A stretch of 64,000 bases of DNA, from NCBI GenBank assembly GCA_016292045.1, contig JAEEZX010000019.1, positions 1 to 64,000 on the forward strand, given 5' to 3'. Source of the DNA: Bacteroidaceae bacterium. Lineage in GTDB: Bacteria > Bacteroidota > Bacteroidia > Bacteroidales > Bacteroidaceae. This document shows, one piece after another, positions 49,022 through 57,190 of the stretch; within the stretch, counting starts at the first letter, position 1, and every line of letters begins with the position of its first letter. The notes beneath the pieces were generated by a model. That model searched no databases, had not been told where the DNA came from, and was given only the letters and a program-made list of their open reading frames with translations. The position numbers were made by a program, and so were the translations under genes.

Positions 49022-49902
49022 TCTGACATATTTTTTATATAAGGTAAATTCGGAAGATTCTCAAAACCGTAGAAGCGAAATGCATTCTCGCCAAGGAAGA
49101 GCCGTTTTTCTTCATCGCTCAGTTCCTTGCTCTTAGTCACAAAGTCGTATGACATGCGATAGGTGATTGCCGTAATGGTGCGCGGATAGTCCGAGCCCCA
49201 CATCAGATGTTCGATGCCCACCCAGTCCTTTGCCTCGCAGATACGACGGACAGCTGTAGGATAAGGATAGAATTCCGCATTGTAAAGCCACGTTATACCG
49301 CCCGACTCCACCATCACATTCCTTCCTTCACGGGCCAGCATCACCTGACTGCAGAAGGAGTCCGTTGTCGGCATTCCGAAATGACCGATTGCCACACGCA
49401 GTTCCGGGCACTCCTGTATCACCTCGCGCATCTCTCCTATCTGCCGCTCATCGTCTGCCAGACACATCGACAGCACCATTCCGCGTTGCTCCATCAGACG
49501 GAATACGGGCATCAGTTCCGTGAGAGGCTGTTTCATACGGTGTCCGGGAAACGCGATACCTTTCAGCCCCATCTCGGCCACCGTCTTCGCCTCGTCTTCG
49601 TTCCAAGCCATACCCATACAGAAGAAGCGCTCCGGATATTTGCGCTGCACCTCTGCAAGGTATTCGTTCTGATTGCCGTCTATCAGTTCCTGCACCACCA
49701 CTGCGGCTCCTACCTGCGCATAGTTCATATTGGAGAGGAACACTTCCGCTGTATTCCTGCCGTCTATCATAAACGGCGGCAACATTTGCACTTCTTCGTC
49801 GAAGAATATGCTACGTCCGTTCTCCAGCGACAAAATGCGTTTGCCGTCTATCTGTGTATCCTGCCTGAGCCACAGGTGCGAATGTGCATCAACAATTACC
49901 AT
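49018..49902 (-). CDS. amidohydrolase, probable sugar lactonase
   Basis: VDAHSHLW; GHFGMPTTDSF; WGSDYPRTITAITY. Confidence 0.85.
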   Translation of the reverse strand: MVIVDAHSHLWLRQDTQIDGKRILSLENGRSIFFDEEVQMLPPFMIDGRNTAEVFLSNMNYAQVGAAVVVQELIDGNQNEYLAEVQRKYPERFFCMGMAWNEDEAKTVAEMGLKGIAFPGHRMKQPLTELMPVFRLMEQRGMVLSMCLADDERQIGEMREVIQECPELRVAIGHFGMPTTDSFCSQVMLAREGRNVMVESGGITWLYNAEFYPYPTAVRRICEAKDWVGIEHLMWGSDYPRTITAITYRMSYDFVTKSKELSDEEKRLFLGENAFRFYGFENLPNLPYIKNMSE

Positions 49903-49906
49903 ATTA

Positions 49907-49948
49907 CTAACAACTTGTCAACTCGTCAACTAACAACTTGTCAACTAA
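49907..49948. repeat. 7-8 bp tandem tract ACTAACA/ACTTGTCA/ACTCGTCA/ACTAACA/ACTTGTCA
   Basis: Fills the spacer between the lactonase and aldo/keto reductase genes. Confidence 0.8.
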
Positions 49949-49949
49949 T

Positions 49950-50897
49950 TCACGAATTTGCCCACGTCACACGCTTCTGGTCGCCTATTATCTCCTGCAC
50001 TTCGCGCACGAGCTGCCAGTCCGGTTCTTCGTTTGCCCACTGTATATTGCGACGCACATTATCGGGATTGGCCGACGAGAACAGCGTGGAAGCGATGCGC
50101 GGATTGCTCACGGAGTATTGCACAGCGAGCTGTTCGATAGGATATCCCTTCTTGCTGCAATGCTCTGCGGCACGCTGGCAGGCATCCACCAATGTTTTCG
50201 GGGCAGGATGCCACGAGGGCACACCGCGCTGCGAAAGCAGACCCATTGACAGCGGTGAGGCGTTGATGATACCGATACCGCGCTGCTCGAAGAAATCAAT
50301 ACTGTCCGACAGGGCGTCGTCGTTCAGTGTGTAATGACAGAAATTCAATATGCTCTCCACCGTGCCCTCTTCACAGTGCTCCACCACCCACTGGAGATTC
50401 TTCAGTTGCAGGTCTGTGATACCCACGTGTCCTACAACGCCCTTCTCCCTCAGTTCCACAAGTGCCGGCAGTGTTTCCTCCACCACTTTCTGCAGTCCTC
50501 CCGGCAGCGCAGCCTGAAACTCGATGTCGTGCACGTTGATGAGGTCTATATGGTCGATACCGAGCCGCTCCATACTCTCGTACACGCTGTCCGTGGCACG
50601 GCGTGCGGAGTAGTCCCACGTGTTCACACCGTCCTTGCCGTATCTGCCCACCTTCGTACTCAGATAGTACTTATCGCGCGGTATTTTACGCAGAGCCTTT
50701 CCCAGCACCGTTTCCGCCTTGTAATGGCCGTAATAGGGACTCACGTCGATGAAGTTGATTCCTCCTTCTATCGCAGCCTCCACGGCTTCAAAACTCTCCT
50801 TCTCGTTGGTCTCGCGAAAAACGCTTCCCAGCGACGATGCACCGAATCCCAGATGCGAGATATGCATCCCTGTATGTCCTAATTCCTTATAACGCAT
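49950..50897 (-). CDS. aldo/keto reductase, probable L-fucose dehydrogenase-type
   Basis: RYKELGHTGMHISHLGFGASSLG, NFIDVSPYYGHYKAETVLGKAL. Confidence 0.85.
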   Translation of the reverse strand: MRYKELGHTGMHISHLGFGASSLGSVFRETNEKESFEAVEAAIEGGINFIDVSPYYGHYKAETVLGKALRKIPRDKYYLSTKVGRYGKDGVNTWDYSARRATDSVYESMERLGIDHIDLINVHDIEFQAALPGGLQKVVEETLPALVELREKGVVGHVGITDLQLKNLQWVVEHCEEGTVESILNFCHYTLNDDALSDSIDFFEQRGIGIINASPLSMGLLSQRGVPSWHPAPKTLVDACQRAAEHCSKKGYPIEQLAVQYSVSNPRIASTLFSSANPDNVRRNIQWANEEPDWQLVREVQEIIGDQKRVTWANS

Positions 50898-50906
50898 AAT
50901 TCTATA

Positions 50907-52151
50907 TTATTTTTTCTGTATCAGTTTCCCATACCTGCAGCCGTAATAGGCACACACGGCAAAACATATCATCGGCACCACGTATGCCACCTGATAGATG
51001 TAGTCATATCTGTTCATCACAAAAGCCGTGAACTGCGGCACACACGCATTTCCCACGATGGCCATCACCAGGAATGCGGCACCCGATTTCGTCTGAGCTC
51101 CCAGTCCCCGCAATGCCAGCGAGAACTGTGTCGGATATATTATCGACATGAAGAACGACACTGCCAGCATGGCATACAGTCCCACGTATCCTCCGTAGAT
51201 GATGATTACCACGCACAGTATGATATTCGCAATGGCGTATACCGTCAGCATGTGCTCCGGAGCGAAGCGCCCCATCAGCAATGTGCCCATCCAGCGTCCC
51301 ACGAGGAATGCCAGCATGTAGAGTCCGAAGAATGTAGTGGCGGTTTCTTCGTTGATACCCGCATACGTGCAGCAGTAGACGAGAAATAGACTGTTGATTG
51401 CTGTCTGTCCGCCATTGTAGAAGAACTGTGCTATCACTCCCCATCTCAGATGTCCTTTCTTCAGCACAGAGAAGTCTATCAGCTTCTTCCTTTCCCTGCC
51501 GCTATCTTCCTCCACTTTGGGCAGTTTCACCCACGTGAGCAGTGCCGCCACTCCCAACAGCACGATGGCCAGCAGCAGATACGGCATCTTTATTGCGTCT
51601 GTCTCCATCTGTATATATCCCTCCCATCCTCCTGGATAGTCCACCGGCAAGGTGGCTCGGGTGTATGTCTGTCCGCTCAGCACCAGTTTACTCAGAAACA
51701 TTGCCGAGACGAATGCTCCCAGTCCGTTGAACGACTGCGCCAGATTCAGTCTGCGCGATGATGTCCTAGCCTCTCCCAGCACCGTGACATACGGATTCGC
51801 TGCAGTCTCCAGAAAACACATACCAGTGGCGATGACGAAGAAAATGCACAGATACACGGCATAGCTCTTCACCAGTGCTGCAGGGAAGAACAGCAGTCCT
51901 CCCACAGCCGCTATCAGCAGTCCCGCAATGATACCCACGCGGTAGCTGTACCTGCGCATGAACATGGCGATGGGTATGGGACAGATGAAATACGCAAGCC
52001 AGTAGGCGCTCTCCGTAAACGAGGCCTCGAAGGTGTTCAGTTCGCATGTCTTCATCAGCTGCCTTATCATTGTAGGCAGCAGATTACTGCTTATCGCCCA
52101 TAGAAAAAACAGGCAGAAGATAAGGCTTAGAGCCACGGTGTTCTTTTTCAT
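50907..52151 (-). CDS. fucP: MFS sugar transporter, FucP-like L-fucose:H+ symporter
   Basis: 12-TM MFS of about 414 aa; FLFFLWAISSNLLPTMIRQLMKTCELNTFEASFTESAYWLAYF; ETAANPYVTVLGE. Confidence 0.82.
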   Translation of the reverse strand: MKKNTVALSLIFCLFFLWAISSNLLPTMIRQLMKTCELNTFEASFTESAYWLAYFICPIPIAMFMRRYSYRVGIIAGLLIAAVGGLLFFPAALVKSYAVYLCIFFVIATGMCFLETAANPYVTVLGEARTSSRRLNLAQSFNGLGAFVSAMFLSKLVLSGQTYTRATLPVDYPGGWEGYIQMETDAIKMPYLLLAIVLLGVAALLTWVKLPKVEEDSGRERKKLIDFSVLKKGHLRWGVIAQFFYNGGQTAINSLFLVYCCTYAGINEETATTFFGLYMLAFLVGRWMGTLLMGRFAPEHMLTVYAIANIILCVVIIIYGGYVGLYAMLAVSFFMSIIYPTQFSLALRGLGAQTKSGAAFLVMAIVGNACVPQFTAFVMNRYDYIYQVAYVVPMICFAVCAYYGCRYGKLIQKK

Positions 52152-52163
52152 TTCCTTTTTTCT

Positions 52164-52187
52164 TTAAGGTTAAGGTTAACGTTAAGG
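52164..52187. repeat. four TTAAGG-type hexamers
   Basis: ttaagg-ttaagg-ttaacg-ttaagg, between the AraC gene and fucP. Confidence 0.85.
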
Positions 52188-52189
52188 TT

Positions 52190-53053
52190 CTACTTTCTCA
52201 TCCTGTCCCTGTATTCCTGCGGTGTCACTCCCGTCTGTTTGCGAAACACACGTATGAAATAACTGTGATCCGTGAATCCCAGAGAGTAGGCCACCTCCTT
52301 CACCGGCTGGTCTGTGGTGTAGAGCATCAACTGAGCTCTCTCCACTTTCTTTGTGTTGATATACTGCAAGGGAGACAGACCGAATTCCTTCTTGAACAGG
52401 CGTATCAGATACGGTTTTGTGATGCACGCCACTCCCGACAGCTTCTCCACATCGATGTTCTCACCGATATGTGCGTGGATGTAGCCCAGCACATTCTTTA
52501 TCCTCTCGTCCGTAGTCCACGAGTGCGGTACCACCTCGCGCATGAAACGGGAAAAGAGCAGCAGCAGAGCACCCCTCAGTCCCATCTTCCGCCACAGCGG
52601 CATATCACGGTAGCGCTGCACGTAGTCGGTGAATTTCGCTGCGTTGTCATACGAGTTGGGATTGCTTTCCGGCAGACATGCGTCGGGATAGTCTTCGCAC
52701 AGTCCCCGGAAGATTTGATTCTCATCCCTGCCGGCTTTCACTTCCGTGGGGAATTCGTAGAGCTCCATCATGTTCATCTCGTTCTTGAAACCCTCGTACA
52801 CGTGCAGGTAGTAGTGCGTGAACGGTCCTTCGCACTGATACGAATGCTTCGTGTAGGGCGGGATGATATACATATATCCCGGACGCAGTGTCACGGTCTC
52901 TTCCGGCAGGTGCAGCTGCGCCTCGCCTTCCGTCACGTAAAAGATACGCGTGAACGGGGAACTCACTTCCTTCCAGTTCCAGTCTCCGTTGTGATGCGCC
53001 AGACCCACGTTCAGCATCTGGAGATTAAACGACTCAATGGGAATCTGCTTCAT
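52190..53053 (-). CDS. AraC family transcriptional regulator
   Basis: Cupin-like N-term; HTH KPYLIRLFKKEFGLSPLQYINTKKVERAQLML...GFTDHSYFIRVFRKQTGVTPQEYR. Confidence 0.92.
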   Translation of the reverse strand: MKQIPIESFNLQMLNVGLAHHNGDWNWKEVSSPFTRIFYVTEGEAQLHLPEETVTLRPGYMYIIPPYTKHSYQCEGPFTHYYLHVYEGFKNEMNMMELYEFPTEVKAGRDENQIFRGLCEDYPDACLPESNPNSYDNAAKFTDYVQRYRDMPLWRKMGLRGALLLLFSRFMREVVPHSWTTDERIKNVLGYIHAHIGENIDVEKLSGVACITKPYLIRLFKKEFGLSPLQYINTKKVERAQLMLYTTDQPVKEVAYSLGFTDHSYFIRVFRKQTGVTPQEYRDRMRK

Positions 53054-53159
53054 TTTCCGCTTTTTTACACTTTTACGGGTGCAAAGGTACGGTTTATTGT
53101 TCTATTTCGATGCGACAAAATTGACATTTAATAGGATAAAATTGACATTTCCCATTTTT

Positions 53160-54305
53160 TCAATAAGCGTGACCGCTCGCTATTTCCTCCTTATCCAGCT
53201 TTTTTGCATCAATCTTATACCAGCAGTACACGATATACGCCAGGACAAAAGGCACCAGCAGCGACACGTAGAACATTGTGCACAGAGTGAACTCGCTGCT
53301 GCACGAATTGGCTATGGTGAGCGACGACTGCAGGTCTGCCGTGGAGGGATAGTAGGCAGTCTGCCCCCACCCTGCGCACAGCAGCAGTGCGAGCACCGTC
53401 ATCACCGTTCCCGCGCCTGCAGGCCAAATACCGCAATAATAGTCCTTCACGAACAACGTCTTGCCGATACCGTAGAGCACACCCGCTACGCCCGCAAGCA
53501 GCACCACCGTGAGGGGCCACATCGCGAGGAAGTTCCCCAGATACTTATACGGCTCCACCGTCACCACTCCGCTTGCATCCACGGCATAGCCGTCCTTGAG
53601 CAGCAAATGCACGAGATAGTACACGAAGAGCAGCACAAACACTCCTGCTGTGCTTAGCAGCCGCGTGCGACCTCTCCTGCGTATATCCTCGTCAGCCACG
53701 TTGTTCATAACATACAGTATGCCGAGCGTGCGTGCAAGGAACACCACGGCCAGACCCAGCACCAGCACGTGCGGATTCAGCAGGGCATCCAGTCCGTGCG
53801 AAGCATTTGCCCAGCGACTTATCACGGGTGTCAGGGCTCCCGCGTCTATCATATTACTCTTCTCCACGATGAAGTTCGAACCCTCGAAGAATGTCGCCAC
53901 AGCACCGCCCAGCAGGAGCGGTCCCACAATGCCGTTGAGCACGAGGAAGAAGCGGAACACCGACGGGCCCAGTATGTTGCCCAGTTTGTTCTGGAACTCA
54001 TAGCTCACCGCCTGCAACACGAATGTCAGCAGGATAGCCATCCACAACCAGTAAGCACCACCGAACGAGGTGGAATAAAACAGCGGGAACGATGCGAAGA
54101 ACGCACCTCCGAATGTCACCAGCGTGGTGAATGTGAATTCCCACTTGCGCCCAGTTGAGTTAATCACCAGACGTCGCCCTGCGTCCGTCGCCCCGAGACT
54201 GTTCACCATCGAATTGGCACCCTGCACAAACAGCAGGAACACCAGTATGGCTCCCAAGAGCGACACGATAAACCACCAATACTGCTGCAAAAATACGTAT
54301 GTCAT
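53160..54305 (-). CDS. cydB: cytochrome bd ubiquinol oxidase subunit II
   Basis: MTYVFLQQYWWFIVSLLGAILVFLLFVQGANSM; CydB TM pattern. Confidence 0.93.
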   Translation of the reverse strand: MTYVFLQQYWWFIVSLLGAILVFLLFVQGANSMVNSLGATDAGRRLVINSTGRKWEFTFTTLVTFGGAFFASFPLFYSTSFGGAYWLWMAILLTFVLQAVSYEFQNKLGNILGPSVFRFFLVLNGIVGPLLLGGAVATFFEGSNFIVEKSNMIDAGALTPVISRWANASHGLDALLNPHVLVLGLAVVFLARTLGILYVMNNVADEDIRRRGRTRLLSTAGVFVLLFVYYLVHLLLKDGYAVDASGVVTVEPYKYLGNFLAMWPLTVVLLAGVAGVLYGIGKTLFVKDYYCGIWPAGAGTVMTVLALLLCAGWGQTAYYPSTADLQSSLTIANSCSSEFTLCTMFYVSLLVPFVLAYIVYCWYKIDAKKLDKEEIASGHAY

Positions 54306-54314
54306 AATCTCTAA

Positions 54315-54375
54315 ATTATCAATTGTCAATTATCAATTATGCATTATGCATTATGAATTATGAATTATGCATTAT
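54315..54375. repeat. 7-bp tandem tract ATTATCA/ATTGTCA/ATTATCA/ATTATGC/ATTATGC/ATTATGA/ATTATGA/ATTATGC/ATTAT
   Basis: Eight complete heptamers plus a partial, occupying nearly the whole cydA-cydB spacer. Confidence 0.92.
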
Positions 54376-55932
54376 TCAAGCTCCCTTCTTAATCTGCTTC
54401 AGCATGATATTCACCTCCACGGCAAGCAGCACCGTGAAGAGCACGAGAAAGATGCAGAATGTCGTCATCACACTTGACGCACCCAAGTTGCTCACCGATG
54501 CACCCACGGGCAGCATGTCCTGTATGGTCCACGGCTGGCGACCCAGTTCTGCCACCATCCATCCGCACTCTGATGCTATGTATGTCAGCGGCAGCAGGGC
54601 GATGGCCGTCCAGTAGTGCCACTTGGGCAGCGATGTCAGGCTTCTCTTCTCCCACAGCTTCTTGGGGAACCCGTACGATGCTGCGAGCACTGCGGTGAAG
54701 AACAGTATCAGCAGAGAGCCCATTCCCACCATGATGCGGAACGCCCAGAAGTTGGCAGCGACGGGCGGCACCAGTTCGGCCTCATCCTTGATGTATCCGT
54801 AGCCGAAATACGGCATATTCTCTTTCAGTATTGCCAGCTGCTGTTCCTTGCGCCATGTGAAGTTAAGGTCTGGAGCCTCGCCTGCAAGGAACGCCTTCTC
54901 GTCCGCTGCATCGCGTCGGTAGTTCTGCAGCGCTGCGATGGCCAGCTGTCCTCTCATTATCTTCTCCTGGGCCGATGGTTCTTTTGTACCGTCCTCGCGC
55001 ACGTATCCTTTCAATATGTCGTTGATGCCGGGCACGTAGCCGTTGAAGTCGTTCGTTGCCATGAAGGAGAGGGCGTACGGCACCTCTATGCCTTCCACTA
55101 TTTTAAGGCCCTGTCCCCGTCCGCCGTCGTAGAGCGCTTCCATTGCCGCCAGTTTCATGGGTTGTGCGGCAGCCACATCCTGTGCCGACTTGTGTCCCGT
55201 AGCCGCTGTCAGCAGGGCAGCTGCAAGACCTACCCACGCTCCTATCCTCATGCTCTTGAGCGCCATCTCCTCCTCGCGCTTCTTCATGAGATACCAGCAG
55301 CACACAGCCACGCAGAACACAGCGCCTACGATCCATGCAGAGGTCACCGTATGGCAGAATTTCGACACAGCGAAGGGCGACAGCGCCACATCGGCAAACG
55401 ATGTCATCTCGTTGCGCATCGTGTCAGGATTGAATTCGCAGCCCACCGGATACTGCATCCATGCGTTTGCCACCAGTATCCACCAGGCTGATATCGTCGC
55501 ACCCAGTCCCGTGAGCCATGTCGAGGCCAGATGGAAACCGCGCGACACCTTCTCCCATCCGAAATACATCACGGCCACGAAGGTCGACTCCATGAAGAAT
55601 GCCACGATACCCTCCACAGCAAGCGGAGCTCCGAAGATGTCGCCCACGAACCATGAGTAGTTCGACCAGTTGGTGCCGAACTCGAATTCCAGTATGATAC
55701 CCGTGGCCACACCCATCGCAAAGTTCACACCGAAGAGCCGCTGCCAGAATATCGCTGTGCGGCGCCAGAAGGGTTTCTTCGTTCGATAATAGCATGTCTC
55801 CATGATACCCATGATGACAGCAAGTCCCAGCGTCAGCGGCACGAACAGCCAGTGGTATATTGCCGTCAGGGCAAACTGCGCTCTCGACCAGTCCACGGTC
55901 TCCGCAAGCGTTGATAACAGAATGTTTTGCAT
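54376..55932 (-). CDS. cydA: cytochrome bd ubiquinol oxidase subunit I
   Basis: FALTAIYHWLFVPLTLGLAVIMGIMETCYYRT; GRQPWTIQDMLPVGASVS. Confidence 0.95.
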   Translation of the reverse strand: MQNILLSTLAETVDWSRAQFALTAIYHWLFVPLTLGLAVIMGIMETCYYRTKKPFWRRTAIFWQRLFGVNFAMGVATGIILEFEFGTNWSNYSWFVGDIFGAPLAVEGIVAFFMESTFVAVMYFGWEKVSRGFHLASTWLTGLGATISAWWILVANAWMQYPVGCEFNPDTMRNEMTSFADVALSPFAVSKFCHTVTSAWIVGAVFCVAVCCWYLMKKREEEMALKSMRIGAWVGLAAALLTAATGHKSAQDVAAAQPMKLAAMEALYDGGRGQGLKIVEGIEVPYALSFMATNDFNGYVPGINDILKGYVREDGTKEPSAQEKIMRGQLAIAALQNYRRDAADEKAFLAGEAPDLNFTWRKEQQLAILKENMPYFGYGYIKDEAELVPPVAANFWAFRIMVGMGSLLILFFTAVLAASYGFPKKLWEKRSLTSLPKWHYWTAIALLPLTYIASECGWMVAELGRQPWTIQDMLPVGASVSNLGASSVMTTFCIFLVLFTVLLAVEVNIMLKQIKKGA

Positions 55933-55938
55933 GATATT

Positions 55939-56154
55939 CTATGGATTAAGTATTTGCGATGCCACATAGTCTGCCTCCCTACCCTCCTCTGCGTGCTGTT
56001 TCAGGAAGTCGGGGAAGAAGAACAGTTTCAGTATGATGAATATTATGAACAGTTTCACTATGATGACGAGCCACAGCGTGCGTCCCAGCCGCATCTGCCG
56101 AAACCCGTCGTAATACAGGTCGAACACCCGATGTATGAAGGTGTTTTTGGGCAT
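55939..56154 (-). CDS. DUF4492-like small membrane protein upstream of cydA
   Basis: MPKNTFIHRVFDLYYDGFRQMRLGRTLWLVIIVKLFIIFIILKLFFFPDFLK. Confidence 0.85.
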   Translation of the reverse strand: MPKNTFIHRVFDLYYDGFRQMRLGRTLWLVIIVKLFIIFIILKLFFFPDFLKQHAEEGREADYVASQILNP

Positions 56155-56175
56155 AGATTTGAGGTTATAGCATTG

Positions 56176-56183
56176 CAAAAATA
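56176..56183 (-). promoter_or_regulatory. -7 element TATTTTTG of the cyd operon
   Basis: Reverse complement of caaaaata, 22 nt before the DUF4492-like ATG. Confidence 0.6.
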
Positions 56184-56191
56184 CGAAATTT

Positions 56192-56231
56192 AGTTGACAA
56201 GTATACAACTTAACAAGTTGGCAAGTTGTTA
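56192..56231. repeat. five 8-bp units AGTTGACA/AGTATACA/ACTTAACA/AGTTGGCA/AGTTGTTA
   Basis: Read directly; starts 8 bp upstream of the cyd -7 box. Confidence 0.8.
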
Positions 56232-56267
56232 CTTTGGGAAAAATGACTTAATTTTATTGGAATGGCC

Positions 56268-56837
56268 CTACATCTTCATCTGCTGGGAGAAGAAGTTCCA
56301 GTCGTTCTCCATCTTATCAAGCTGCCAAGGCTCCAGGCGAAGAGAGAATGTGCCTCGCAACGACTCCAGATTGAAGGAAAGGCGCATCACACTGGCCAGA
56401 TTGAAGGCAACGGCATCGTCCCTGCGCAAGAGGAAACGGGCCACACGCATGAGCAGTTCGCGGTCCTCCTCCACATAGCGCAGCGCCCTGAGAAGCAGGA
56501 AAGCCGAAGGCATGCCCTGATGCTTGATTAAAAGAGGTATAAGGGAGGCCGGTTCGTCATATCCCAGATGATGCAGCAGTGAGAGCAGCGAGGATGGTTC
56601 GTCGTAACTGTCGATGAGACGCTCTGCCGTCTTCTGCCTGTCTATCTCGGAAAACGAGGGAAGGAGGCTGAGGAAGACATCGCTGCGTAAAGGATCCCTC
56701 TCCCCCATGCCGCGCAGCAGCGTGACGAGAAACTCACGGGGCGACTCACCGTAGTAGCGGGCAAAGGCATCCCAATACTCTCCGTCGTCCATGCGCTGCA
56801 GACGGCGCACCAGAAGTTCGTGCTCGGTCTTCTTCAT
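56268..56837 (-). CDS. hypothetical helical protein
   Basis: 189 aa, Leu-rich; no recognised domain. Confidence 0.6.
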   Translation of the reverse strand: MKKTEHELLVRRLQRMDDGEYWDAFARYYGESPREFLVTLLRGMGERDPLRSDVFLSLLPSFSEIDRQKTAERLIDSYDEPSSLLSLLHHLGYDEPASLIPLLIKHQGMPSAFLLLRALRYVEEDRELLMRVARFLLRRDDAVAFNLASVMRLSFNLESLRGTFSLRLEPWQLDKMENDWNFFSQQMKM

Positions 56838-56848
56838 AGTCGTAGATA

Positions 56849-56886
56849 TAAAAAGAAAAGAAGTGAGGCTCTTTCTACCTCACTTC
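56849..56886 (-). terminator. intrinsic terminator downstream of tRNA-Thr
   Basis: Minus strand GAAGTGAGGtagaaagagCCTCACTTCttttctttttat. Confidence 0.8.
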
Positions 56887-56897
56887 TCCTTTTCTTG

Positions 56898-56971
56898 AGC
56901 CTCTTGTCGGATTCGAACCAACGACCCCGAGATTACAAATCACGTGCTCTGGCCAACTGAGCTAAAGAGGC
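56898..56971 (-). tRNA. tRNA-Thr (anticodon TGT)
   Basis: GCCTCTTTAGCTCAGTTGGCCAGAGCACGTGATTTGTAATCTCGGGGTCGTTGGTTCGAATCCGACAAGAGGCT; acceptor stem GCCTCTT/AAGAGGC; anticodon loop TTTGTAA. Confidence 0.93.
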
Positions 56972-56973
56972 GG

Positions 56974-57073
56974 GTGGGAAAGCTAGCTGCATCGCGCCGC
57001 TACAACCAAGTACCCTTGCTGCGGTCAAGCCCTGGGGGAGTTCCGAGGGAGCATGCCGTACAGGACTTTCCCG
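56974..57073 (-). ncRNA. ffs: signal recognition particle RNA (4.5S-like)
   Basis: Minus strand CGGGAAAG...GGAACTCCCCCAGGGCTTGACCGCAGCAAGGGTACTTGG...GCTTTCCCAC. Termini pair (GGGAAAG/CTTTCCC) and the CAGG...GCAGC core is present. Confidence 0.8.
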
Positions 57074-57085
57074 TGTTTGCGGGTG

Positions 57086-57093
57086 CAAAGGTA
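57086..57093 (-). promoter_or_regulatory. -7 element TACCTTTG for the SRP RNA-tRNA unit
   Basis: Reverse complement of caaaggta. Confidence 0.6.
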
Positions 57094-57190
57094 CGAAAAA
57101 AAAAGATAATTAAGCACACTAGTGAGCACTTTTTTTGAGAAATTTCATGAAAAATTAGTATCTTTGCACTCAAAATGCACTATATATAAT

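Noticed and set aside
54315-54375. CRISPR array
   Set aside because: Units are 7 bp without unique spacers and no cas genes are nearby. No CRISPR array was seen in the window.
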